From the NCBI GenBank assembly GCA_947305245.1, contig CAMZDG010000008.1, forward strand, positions 1 to 64,000: a DNA stretch of 64,000 nt. The letters are read 5' to 3'. Made by a program: the position numbers and the translations under genes. Shown here in pieces: positions 10,324 through 16,537 of this stretch. The notes under the pieces were generated by a model. The model saw nothing but the letters and a program-made list of their open reading frames with translations, was not told where the DNA came from and did not search any database. Source of the stretch: an uncultured Lachnospiraceae bacterium (GTDB lineage: Bacteria > Bacillota > Clostridia > Lachnospirales > Lachnospiraceae). The first letter of the stretch is position 1, and the number at the start of each line of letters is the position of its first letter.

Positions 10324-10416
10324 ATGTATGTTACATATGCTGAATTAATTCAGATTGGAATATTCATTGTAGCCCTTATCGGATTGTGTTACGCAATCGT
10401 TAAGGGAAAGAAATAG
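10324..10416 (+). CDS. Putative holin-like toxin peptide, copy 1
   Basis: A 30-residue peptide starting MYVTYAELIQIGIFIVAL and ending IVKGKK: a short polar N-terminus, one transmembrane helix and a basic tail. This is the profile of the putative holin-like toxin family, type I toxins that insert in the cell's own membrane. ATG 10324 is preferred over ATG 10318 (MPM...) because the ribosome binding site AGGAGGG ends at 10315, only 2 nt from the first ATG. Its stop codon sits in a hairpin that also ends a convergent antisense RNA. The promoter and self-masking leader are described separately. A near-identical copy lies at 11783. Confidence 0.8.
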   Translation: MYVTYAELIQIGIFIVALIGLCYAIVKGKK

Positions 10417-10498
10417 CCGCCAACTATTCGCAGTAGTTGACGGCCTAAGCAATTAGGTATCTTCTATAAAGGGTAGCCGCCTCTATGGCTTTCCCCTT
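10416..10498 (-). ncRNA. Candidate antisense RNA antitoxin, copy 1
   Basis: A convergent promoter on the minus strand has -35 TTGCAT (10533-10528), a 17-nt spacer and -10 TATATT (10510-10505), giving a start near 10498. The transcript contains a 5' hairpin (AGCC/GGCT) and runs into GCCGTCAACTA/TAGTTGGCGGC (10444-10416), followed by a T-rich tract. It overlaps the 3' end of the toxin mRNA. The same promoter and hairpins recur in copy 2, with changes confined to loops and spacers. Confidence 0.6.
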
Positions 10499-10578
10499 AA
10501 ACAGAATATAGCATACTCTTTTCTCATATGCAAGGGAAATTTGTTCATATCATGCATGCTCTCAGAAAGGATATCCTT

Positions 10579-10719
10579 ATGAATATCATTATTAGGCAAT
10601 TAACTCCCGAATTAAATGATGATTACCTAGACCTTTTTGATAATCGTGCTTTTACAGATGATAATCCCAACGGTCCATGTTATTGCACTTCGCCCAACCA
10701 GGATATTGTAATCATGTAA
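10579..10719 (+). pseudogene. Truncated N-terminal fragment of a GNAT-type acetyltransferase gene
   Basis: From ATG 10579 the frame encodes 46 residues starting MNIIIRQLTPELNDDYLDLF and containing DNRAF and GPCYC, which resembles the N-terminus of a clostridial GNAT family. It then stops after an unrelated tail; the acetyl-CoA-binding core is missing. A ribosome binding site AGAAAGGA precedes it, so the fragment may still be translated. It lies just downstream of the antisense RNA promoter. Confidence 0.5.
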
Positions 10720-10752
10720 AATCAAACATCAGTTGGATGATAAGGAGAAAAA

Positions 10753-11316
10753 ATGGAAGTTATTGTGATGCGTCATGGGGAAAGAGATTACGAGCCCTGT
10801 CATGAAAGAGGATTTATTGGTCAAGGCTTAGAATTGGCACCATTAACTGAGAACGGCGAGAAGCAGGCCGAGGAAGCCGCGAAAAACCCTTTGATAGATG
10901 GGTGTTCCGTCATTGTATCTTCACCGTATACAAGGTGTCTGCAAACGGCTGCGATCGTATCCAGAATTAGGAACATCCCTTTGAAGGTAGAAGTTGACCT
11001 GCATGAGTGGATCCCCGATTTGCTATTCCAAAACAAAGCCGGAGAAGCAAAAACTTACGGGAATGAGTTCGCGCTGAATGAAGGGAAATACCCAGAGGGT
11101 GAAACCTGTCGGTGGGAAACCATCGAGATGATGGAGAAAAGGCTTTTGGGCGTATTAAACAAGTATACGAGTTATGATAAAATTTTGATCGTTACGCACG
11201 GGATGCTGATGCATCAAATAAAGCCATATGGGCATATACCCAATTGTTTTGTGGATAGCTTTATCTATGATGAAAACTTTAAGTGCGCTGGTTTTCGCAA
11301 AAAACAGGATGCGTGA
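10753..11316 (+). CDS. Histidine phosphatase family protein (phosphoglycerate mutase-like)
   Basis: A 187-residue protein of the branch-2-like histidine phosphatases. The catalytic motif is MRHGERDYE (His8), the second Arg is in SSPYTRCLQTA, the acid is in VEVDLHEWIPD and the second His is in IVTHGMLMHQ. The substrate cannot be read from the sequence; relatives act on sugar phosphates, cobalamin precursors or small metabolites. The ribosome binding site AAGGAG is suitably spaced. It stands alone between the two toxin modules and reads into the duplicated tRNA-type terminator at 11406. Confidence 0.88.
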   Translation: MEVIVMRHGERDYEPCHERGFIGQGLELAPLTENGEKQAEEAAKNPLIDGCSVIVSSPYTRCLQTAAIVSRIRNIPLKVEVDLHEWIPDLLFQNKAGEAKTYGNEFALNEGKYPEGETCRWETIEMMEKRLLGVLNKYTSYDKILIVTHGMLMHQIKPYGHIPNCFVDSFIYDENFKCAGFRKKQDA

Positions 11317-11381
11317 TAATAAGGGGGTAACATTGGGGGTAGAAATCCCGAGAGCACAATAAAATAAGGCATGATACATGT

Positions 11382-11430
11382 AGTCCCATCTTCCGCACTA
11401 TAATGAGCCGAGCAAAAAGCTCGGCTTTTT
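11382..11430 (+). repeat. Duplicated tRNA-Leu 3' end and terminator
   Basis: Bases 11382-11397 repeat the last 16 nt of the tRNA-Leu gene exactly (AGTCCCATCTTCCGCA, 9699-9714). After two changed bases the downstream sequence including the terminator is also repeated (11406-11430). The offset is 1683 bp. The rest of the tRNA is absent. The hairpin now terminates the phosphatase gene. Confidence 0.9.
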
Positions 11431-11433
11431 GCT

Positions 11434-11523
11434 TGCCCAAAATGGAAAATGCACTCTCGTGCTTGCACGAAGGAGTGCATTTTATATTTTGGGCGTAAAT
11501 AAAGAAGCGCAAGCTTCTTTATT
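11434..11523 (+). repeat. Structured repeat, copy 2
   Basis: Same layout as 9751-9840. The outer stem is TGCCCAAAA with TTTTGGGC, the middle stem AAAATGCACTC/GAGTGCATTTT (11446-11456, 11473-11483), the inner stem TCGTGC/GCACGA around TT, then the hairpin AATAAAGAAGC/GCTTCTTTATT (11498-11523). Both arms of the middle and inner stems differ from copy 1 in step, so pairing is kept. Confidence 0.8.
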
Positions 11524-11659
11524 CGGCGAATATTGCGAGATGAGCGAGGGCGAAGCCCTGCGAATCCCGCAAGCGCCTTTGACATCCAACAAATGCTTTG
11601 ATCAAAAGGGATTACGGGGATTTGGGGCAACATTTTCGAATGAAAAACCGTGATTTTAC

Positions 11660-11692
11660 CAAGTTGACTTTGTGCAACTTGCCATGATAAAT
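11660..11692 (+). promoter_or_regulatory. Promoter and palindrome of toxin copy 2
   Basis: -35 TTGACT (11664-11669), a 17-nt spacer, -10 ATAAAT (11687-11692). The palindrome CAAGTTG/CAACTTG is intact at 11660-11666 and 11675-11681. Confidence 0.6.
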
Positions 11693-11727
11693 TTGAAGGT
11701 AAGGAAAGTCATAGAGCAAGGCGGCTA

Positions 11728-11774
11728 CCCTCCATTACCGGAGGGGATTACCCTCCGGACGAAAGAAAGGAGGG
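11728..11774 (+). promoter_or_regulatory. Self-masking toxin leader, copy 2
   Basis: CCCTCC (11728-11733), GGAGGG (11740-11745), CCCTCC (11751-11756), AGGAGGG (11768-11774): the same four-element order as copy 1. The four pairing elements are unchanged, while the intervening bases differ in places. Confidence 0.6.
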
Positions 11775-11782
11775 CGATGCCA

Positions 11783-11878
11783 ATGTATGTTACATATGCT
11801 GATTTAATTCAGATTGGAATATTCATTGTAGCCCTTATCGGATTGTGTTACGCGATCGTTAAGGGAAAAGAAAAATAG
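11783..11878 (+). CDS. Putative holin-like toxin peptide, copy 2
   Basis: A 31-residue peptide starting MYVTYADLIQIGIFIVAL and ending VKGKEK, differing from copy 1 only at a Glu/Asp and in the tail. It has a single transmembrane helix and a basic C-terminus. ATG 11783 lies 8 nt after the ribosome binding site (11768-11774); ATG 11777 is too close. The longer open frame from 11672 would run through the leader hairpins and is not believed. Confidence 0.8.
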   Translation: MYVTYADLIQIGIFIVALIGLCYAIVKGKEK

Positions 11879-11969
11879 CCGCCAACTACCGCGAATAGTT
11901 GACGGCTAAACTGTAAAGTTTAAGCCAAAACTTTATCGGGGGTAGGCGCCTTTTGTGGCTTTCCCCTTT
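11878..11969 (-). ncRNA. Candidate antisense RNA antitoxin, copy 2
   Basis: Minus-strand -35 TTGCAT (12004-11999), a 17-nt spacer, -10 TATATT (11981-11976), start near 11969. The transcript ends in the hairpin GCCGTCAACTA/TAGTTGGCGGC (11906-11878) followed by TATTTTTCTTTT, a better terminator than in copy 1. It overlaps the toxin stop codon and 3' untranslated region. Confidence 0.6.
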
Positions 11970-12063
11970 AATCAAAATATAGCATACTCTCTTCTTACAT
12001 GCAAGAGAAATCTGCTTAATGATTATAGGTGTGTTGTATATGTGGAGTAGGGAGTGATCAGAC

Positions 12064-12408
12064 ATGGCTACAATAAATGTTTATGAACAATATTTTGCTG
12101 CGGATTGTACTTATAATGGAGTAAAGCGTAAGGCTGCTCTGGTTGCTTTGGTTTCCGATTCTGATGCGGGAATGATCACTTACAAAGCGTTAGTCACTTT
12201 TTTCCCCCATCGGGACGAGGAAGACTATGCAATTTCTTACGATGCCTGCTTTGAAAAGGAGCTTTATCACGCGGCGGGACGGCGTTCAAAGAAAAGGGAA
12301 AAGGAATTCTTGGAAAGCGGCGTTTTCAAGGAGGAGATCAATAAATTGGCTTCAGAGCACAAGGGAAAGGTGCTGTGGGATAAGCCACTTCGCGAAGCAA
12401 GAGTATAA
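12064..12408 (+). CDS. Hypothetical protein, 114 residues
   Basis: I do not recognise this protein. It is soluble, with no signal peptide. It begins MATINVYEQYFAADCTYNGV, has a beta-rich first half and a charged helical second half (RRSKKREKEFLESGVFKEEI). The ribosome binding site GGGAGTG fits ATG 12064. It follows toxin module 2 directly and its AT-rich codon use matches the surrounding accessory stretch rather than the flanking core genes. Confidence 0.6.
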   Translation: MATINVYEQYFAADCTYNGVKRKAALVALVSDSDAGMITYKALVTFFPHRDEEDYAISYDACFEKELYHAAGRRSKKREKEFLESGVFKEEINKLASEHKGKVLWDKPLREARV

Positions 12409-12513
12409 GGCTTGATCAATTGATGCGTTCCTTCGTGGATTTTTGGGGGCGGGATCGTATAGAAGGATAGAAAGAATCATTTCGTGTCAACTGCGATGAT
12501 AGGGGGAGCAAGC

Positions 12514-12747
12514 ATGGAAGAAATCATGAAGGACCTTGAATTGGCTAAACTCGAAGAAGAGAAAATTGCCGAAGTGAACGGCGGGACGGAGCTGTGCGAC
12601 GGTGCGAGTGAGACGGAGGAAACATTAAATGAGAAGCTTCGAATGCTGGAAAGTGGTTCAGCTGCTGTCCTTCGTGAGATGGATTCGCTCACATTGAGAG
12701 ATTTTGCCTCGACTGGCGGCGGAGTGCATCGTTATGAGACCGGCTGA
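12514..12747 (+). CDS. Small acidic protein with a double-glycine leader-like motif
   Basis: 77 residues from ATG 12514, which has GGGGGAG at 12502-12508; the GTG at 12484 lacks a ribosome binding site. Residues 8-24 read ELAKLEEEKIAEVNGG, which matches the spacing of double-glycine leader peptides cleaved by C39 peptidase transporters. The remainder is acidic, has one Cys and ends GGGVHRYETG. No modification enzyme or C39 transporter is visible in the window, so a secreted-peptide role is only a possibility. It could equally be a small cytoplasmic protein. Confidence 0.5.
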   Translation: MEEIMKDLELAKLEEEKIAEVNGGTELCDGASETEETLNEKLRMLESGSAAVLREMDSLTLRDFASTGGGVHRYETG

Positions 12748-12752
12748 TTTAT

Positions 12753-12781
12753 AAAATCTCACCTTGGTTGACAAAATCTCA
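12753..12781 (+). promoter_or_regulatory. Direct repeat upstream of the XRE regulator
   Basis: AAAATCTCA occurs at 12753-12761 and 12773-12781, 20 bp apart. It lies in the 114-bp gap before the XRE gene, together with a TTGACA at 12768 and CTCA/TGAG inverted bases. It is a candidate operator for autoregulation. Confidence 0.3.
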
Positions 12782-12861
12782 ACAAATGAGGTGTGGCATT
12801 TTCCGTTAAATGGTGTAAAATCATATTCAGAAGCTTCGAATAATTATTGGAGGTTTTTGAT

Positions 12862-13953
12862 ATGATAGCAATCGGAAGTAATATAAAAAAGTACAGAAAA
12901 CAAAGGAAGATCACGCAGGAACAGCTTGCTGAGGTGTTGGGGGTATCCGATCAGGCGGTAAGCCGCTGGGAGAACGGCACCACTTATCCAGACATTGAGT
13001 TGCTACCGACCCTGGCACTTTATTTTGGCGTCACGCTGGATGAACTGATGGGGATGGAAGCCATTAAAGATGAAAGCGATATTGAGGATATCATGAAACG
13101 GCGGCAGGAATTCCGAAACTGCGGTGAAGTGGTCAAGAGCTACAAGATGCTTCGGGAAGCGGTCAAAAGATATCCGAAAAATTATAAGCTGATTCTCGCG
13201 CTGATCGGCGACCTGCAGTTCGCCAATGTGTATAACGATGAGATCCGGCTCAATAATCTGCATGAGGCGGAAGGTCTCATAGAGCGGGTCTTGAATGAAT
13301 GTACCGATCCAGAGCAATGCAAAGAGGCTGCAATCTGTAAGATATGGAATTGCCTTTGGCTGGACAGAAGGGACGAGGCTGCCACAATCGCGGAGACGCT
13401 GCCGAGTATGAATGAGTGCCGCGAGAGTTATCTGTTGCACATCTATACCGGGGAGAAATTTCGGTCGTTTTGCCGTGATTATCTGGAAGACTTATTTGTT
13501 GATACGGTTTTGGCTCTTGATTTCTATGGAGACAAATTCTGCGAGGATAATACTCTTACCAACAAGGATCGGATTGCCATTCTTGAGAAGATCATCGCCT
13601 TGACCGAGCTGATTTATGACGGGAATCCGGCGGCGTACAGTTCCTGGGTAAGGGCTTATCATGAATATATCGCATTGATCGCATGTGCGGATCAGGACGC
13701 CGAGCTTGCGCTTCAGCACCTTGAGGCTGCAAGGGATGCGGCCATTACATGCGACAGCTTACCAGATGAGGTTCCTTACACCTCCGTGCTGATGCGCGGC
13801 AAGATTTACAAGGGTGAGGACCAGTGCAAGAACTACACTCACACCGAGAAAGATCTGCTGCTTGGCTTTATGAAGCAGGAGGGCTTTGATGCCATCCGCG
13901 GGACGGAGCGGTTCCAGAGTGTGGAAAAGGCACTTCAAGGAGAACAGGAATAA
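12862..13953 (+). CDS. XRE-family transcriptional regulator with TPR-like C-terminus
   Basis: A 363-residue protein. The N-terminal 65 residues form a Cro/C1-type helix-turn-helix (ITQEQLAEVLGVSDQAVSRW, then YPDIELLPTLALYFGVTLDELMG). The remaining 290 residues are alpha-helical with TPR-like helix pairs and many Cys and aromatic residues, a layout common in clostridial regulators that sense peptides or nutrient state. ATG 12862 has GGAGG at 12849-12853. The adjacent small double-glycine gene and the toxin module are possible targets, but this is inference. Confidence 0.85.
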   Translation: MIAIGSNIKKYRKQRKITQEQLAEVLGVSDQAVSRWENGTTYPDIELLPTLALYFGVTLDELMGMEAIKDESDIEDIMKRRQEFRNCGEVVKSYKMLREAVKRYPKNYKLILALIGDLQFANVYNDEIRLNNLHEAEGLIERVLNECTDPEQCKEAAICKIWNCLWLDRRDEAATIAETLPSMNECRESYLLHIYTGEKFRSFCRDYLEDLFVDTVLALDFYGDKFCEDNTLTNKDRIAILEKIIALTELIYDGNPAAYSSWVRAYHEYIALIACADQDAELALQHLEAARDAAITCDSLPDEVPYTSVLMRGKIYKGEDQCKNYTHTEKDLLLGFMKQEGFDAIRGTERFQSVEKALQGEQE

Positions 13954-13991
13954 TCTAGAAAATGATATGAAAAAGCTGCGAACTCATAGAA

Positions 13992-14156
13992 TTATAAGGG
14001 GTTGCATGATTTTGCCAAGTTGACTTTGTGCAACTTGACATGTTAGATTCATAGACAAGGAAAGTCATAGAGCAAGGCGGCTACCCTCCATCACCGGAGG
14101 GAATCACCCTCCGGACTTAAATGGAAAGGAGGGCGATGCCAATGTATGAAATTTGA
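13992..14156 (+). repeat. Third, decapitated copy of the toxin promoter and leader
   Basis: It contains the palindrome CAAGTTG/CAACTTG (14016-14022, 14031-14037), -35 TTGACT (14020-14025), -10 TTAGAT (14043-14048), the four pairing elements (14084-14089, 14096-14101, 14107-14112, 14127-14133) and ATGCCAATGTAT. The reading frame then leaves the toxin and stops after six codons (MPMYEI, stop at 14154). No antisense promoter follows. Relative to copy 1, 36 bp upstream of the palindrome are missing between two GATTTT repeats. Confidence 0.85.
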
Positions 14157-14195
14157 TGAATGATTAAGGATACATTGCATGTGTGGAGGCCAGCC

Positions 14196-14669
14196 ATGAA
14201 AGAAATATATCATTACGTGGCTTCGGAAGAGGACATTCCATTTATAAGTGAAACATATAACGAAAACATTGCTTGTTTGCATGGGATTCAGAGATCTTGT
14301 GATGTATGGCGGGAATTGCTTGCGGATACAAGCTCTGTCTATTACATTGTTTGTATTGAAACACCAGTTGCCTGGTTCAGGATTGATTTGGAGGAGAACG
14401 AGCTGTGGCTAGGCATGCTTCAGGTAAAACCGTTGTTTCATCGACAGGGGATAGGCAAACATATTTTGTCACTGGTTGAAGACATTGCATGCGAAAAGGG
14501 AATTCATAGGATTGGAATTCACACAACGGAGGACAATTTGCCGGCGCGGGCGCTCTATTCTTCAGCAGGTTATGAAGTGACTGAAATAGGATCTTGCACG
14601 ACTGCGGATGGAGAGGAACGGGTAGGCTATACTTTTGAAAAGTATTTGTTTTTGCAAGGAGAAGAATAA
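14196..14669 (+). CDS. GNAT family N-acetyltransferase
   Basis: 157 residues. The acetyl-CoA-binding core is visible: LGMLQVKPLFHRQGIGKHIL (motif A with Q-G-I-G), then IGIHTTEDNLPARALYSSAG (motif B) and GYEVTEIG. The substrate is unknown. ATG 14196 follows GGAGG at 6-7 nt; the in-frame ATG 14160 lies right after the six-codon remnant of the toxin frame and lacks a ribosome binding site. Its only visible promoter is that of the decapitated toxin leader, so the gene seems to have captured it. Confidence 0.85.
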   Translation: MKEIYHYVASEEDIPFISETYNENIACLHGIQRSCDVWRELLADTSSVYYIVCIETPVAWFRIDLEENELWLGMLQVKPLFHRQGIGKHILSLVEDIACEKGIHRIGIHTTEDNLPARALYSSAGYEVTEIGSCTTADGEERVGYTFEKYLFLQGEE

Positions 14670-14718
14670 AACGAAGTTGGCAGAGTGTTTATCAAACAAA
14701 AGGGGGAAGTGGATAAAT

Positions 14719-15495
14719 ATGCGTGGTTATAGAACAAAAATTATTGTGGCAAGCATTTTGTGTGCTTTTGCGTGTATCTTGACGGGATGTTCCAAAGGGC
14801 TTACGGAGGAAGAACGCGCAGAGGGTCAAAGGCGTGTCGAGCAGGCGATGGCAATTGCGGAGGAACCTATCCGTCAGTACTATCCGAACGTTGACCTTTC
14901 AAAGTATTATATATGGGCCCATTACAATTCTCAGTTTCAAGATTATACGGATTGGGTAGGAGGGTACGCGACTGGTTCAGAAGAATTCGGAGGCTTCAGT
15001 GTCAACATTGTTACAAAAGAGATTTACGTATCCTATGAATGGCCGCGTATGAATGCTTATGTGGAAAAATTGTTTAAGGATCTTTATCAACTCAATCAAT
15101 TTGACAACAATGACATAGAATACTCAATTAATGGATACAAAAGTGTTCCGGCTTATGTAAATGACCCGGAAAAAGACGATTGGTCCATACACAATGAGCT
15201 TCCGCTTGGTGTGTTCGTGGACGATGATTTCTGCAGGGATTTTTTGGAAAGTGGGGAGTACTCGTTTACGTTCAGTGTCAAAGTGAGTGAAAACGTGAAC
15301 ATGAAGCTGTTTAAGGAAGCCGACGTTACTGCCCTCGGAAGTAATGCACACGTTTATGTTGAACAATATTCGAATGAAGTTTTTCATGACGAAACGAAAA
15401 GATATTCTTTTGATAAAACCAAAAGAGATCTGATTGGTGAAAAAACGATCGAAACCTACGAAGCTCATTCAGAAAAGAGCCAGAAAGACGACTGA
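14719..15495 (+). CDS. Lipoprotein of unknown function
   Basis: 258 residues. A lipoprotein signal peptide ends in the lipobox LTGC (Cys25) after a hydrophobic core (IIVASILCAFACI). The mature protein is rich in Tyr, Asp and Lys, with no motif I recognise. It is presumably anchored to the outer face of the membrane. ATG 14719 follows AGGGGGAAG. It may be co-transcribed with the GNAT gene (49 bp gap). A strong terminator follows. Confidence 0.75.
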   Translation: MRGYRTKIIVASILCAFACILTGCSKGLTEEERAEGQRRVEQAMAIAEEPIRQYYPNVDLSKYYIWAHYNSQFQDYTDWVGGYATGSEEFGGFSVNIVTKEIYVSYEWPRMNAYVEKLFKDLYQLNQFDNNDIEYSINGYKSVPAYVNDPEKDDWSIHNELPLGVFVDDDFCRDFLESGEYSFTFSVKVSENVNMKLFKEADVTALGSNAHVYVEQYSNEVFHDETKRYSFDKTKRDLIGEKTIETYEAHSEKSQKDD

Positions 15496-15528
15496 AGTGA
15501 AATGATAATTCCGTAAATAAATATGAGA

Positions 15529-15565
15529 GGTTCCACGGAGTTTGAGACTCTGTGGAACTTTTTTT
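15529..15565 (+). terminator. Rho-independent terminator
   Basis: Stem GTTCCACGGAGT/ACTCTGTGGAAC with loop TTGAG, followed by seven T. It separates the lipoprotein gene from the ABC operon. Confidence 0.9.
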
Positions 15566-15600
15566 GATGCGTTTTCATAATGGTTGGCAATTATTTGCGT

Positions 15601-15672
15601 TAAGAATTTGATAAGAATTTTATAGTAGTTTCGTAAAGAAGTCTTGAACGGTATCATGTATAGTGGTATTAA
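15601..15672 (+). promoter_or_regulatory. Promoter region of the ABC/serine hydrolase operon with OmpR-type direct repeat
   Basis: -35 TTGAAC (15644-15649), a 17-nt spacer, -10 TATTAA (15667-15672). Upstream, TAAGAATTT occurs twice 11 bp apart (15601-15609, 15612-15620), the spacing typical of OmpR/PhoB-family sites. The OmpR-type regulator encoded downstream at 21076 is the obvious candidate ligand. A leader of about 100 nt follows. Confidence 0.45.
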
Positions 15673-15775
15673 CGAAAAGCGGAGCAGGAAAAGCGCTGAT
15701 CCGAAAAGATTATGGCACGGTGGGGCGGAAAAGCGTTAGCACCCGCAATCAGATAAGAAGGATGGGGAAGTTAAC

Positions 15776-16534
15776 ATGAATGCAATCTTAAAAACGGAAA
15801 AGTTATGTAAAACATTTTCAAATGAAGGCCTGCAGCAGCACGTGATCAAAAACTTGGATCTTGAGATCATGGAGAAGGACTTCACGATCATCATGGGATC
15901 GTCAGGGTCTGGTAAGTCGACACTTCTCTATGCATTATCAGGCATGGATAAGCCTTCGATGGGAAAGGTTTTCTTTAACGAGGAGGATATCTCGGACTAT
16001 AGCAACGATAAGCTGGCGCTCTTTCGAAGAAAGCACTGCGGGTTCGTTTTCCAGAGCATCTACCTGCTTGAGAACATGAACGTGCTGGACAATGTCCTGA
16101 CGGGTGCACTCGTAGCCAGGAAGAATTCTCCGGAGCTCGTGGCAAGGGTGAAAGAGCTCCTTGAGAAGGTCGGGATCGAGGAGCCGCTATGGAAGAAGTA
16201 TCCGAATCAGCTCTCCGGAGGCGAATGTCAGAGAGTGGGGATCGTCAGGGCGGTCGTGAATGAGCCGCAGATCCTTTTCGCGGATGAGCCGACCGGAGCA
16301 TTGAATTCTTCCTCAGGGCAGGACGTGCTGAACGTTTTCACGGAGCTTCATAAGAGTGGACAGAGCATTGTGATGGTAACACATGACTTGAAGACGGCGC
16401 TTCGCGGAACCAGAGTGCTTTATCTTAGGGACGGCGGCATCGTGGGAGAGCACAGGATGCCGGAGTATGAAACGGATGAGCTTCCGAAAAGAAGAGAGTC
16501 GTTACAGAAATTCCTGAACGAGATGGGATGGTAG
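15776..16534 (+). CDS. MacB/LolD-type ABC transporter ATP-binding protein
   Basis: 252 residues. Walker A is MGSSGSGKSTLLY (about 39-51), the Q-loop is CGFVFQS, the signature is LSGGECQRVGI, Walker B is ILFADEPTGALNS and the switch His is in MVTHDLKTA. This subfamily works with FtsX-like permeases that transmit force across the membrane rather than forming a channel. The permease gene starts 3 bp after the stop codon. The genes downstream (serine hydrolase and two-component system) suggest an envelope-stress or antibiotic-peptide response module. Confidence 0.92.
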   Translation: MNAILKTEKLCKTFSNEGLQQHVIKNLDLEIMEKDFTIIMGSSGSGKSTLLYALSGMDKPSMGKVFFNEEDISDYSNDKLALFRRKHCGFVFQSIYLLENMNVLDNVLTGALVARKNSPELVARVKELLEKVGIEEPLWKKYPNQLSGGECQRVGIVRAVVNEPQILFADEPTGALNSSSGQDVLNVFTELHKSGQSIVMVTHDLKTALRGTRVLYLRDGGIVGEHRMPEYETDELPKRRESLQKFLNEMGW

Positions 16535-16537
16535 ATT

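Noticed and set aside
9699..11397. An integrated mobile element at tRNA-Leu
   Set aside because: No integrase, excisionase or transposase is present and copy 2 contains the whole module, so tandem duplication explains the repeat as well. Kept only as an alternative in the findings.
11672..11776. Upstream extension of toxin copy 2 to a 68-residue protein
   Set aside because: The extension would translate the promoter -10, the leader blocks and the ribosome site; copy 1 has no equivalent open frame.
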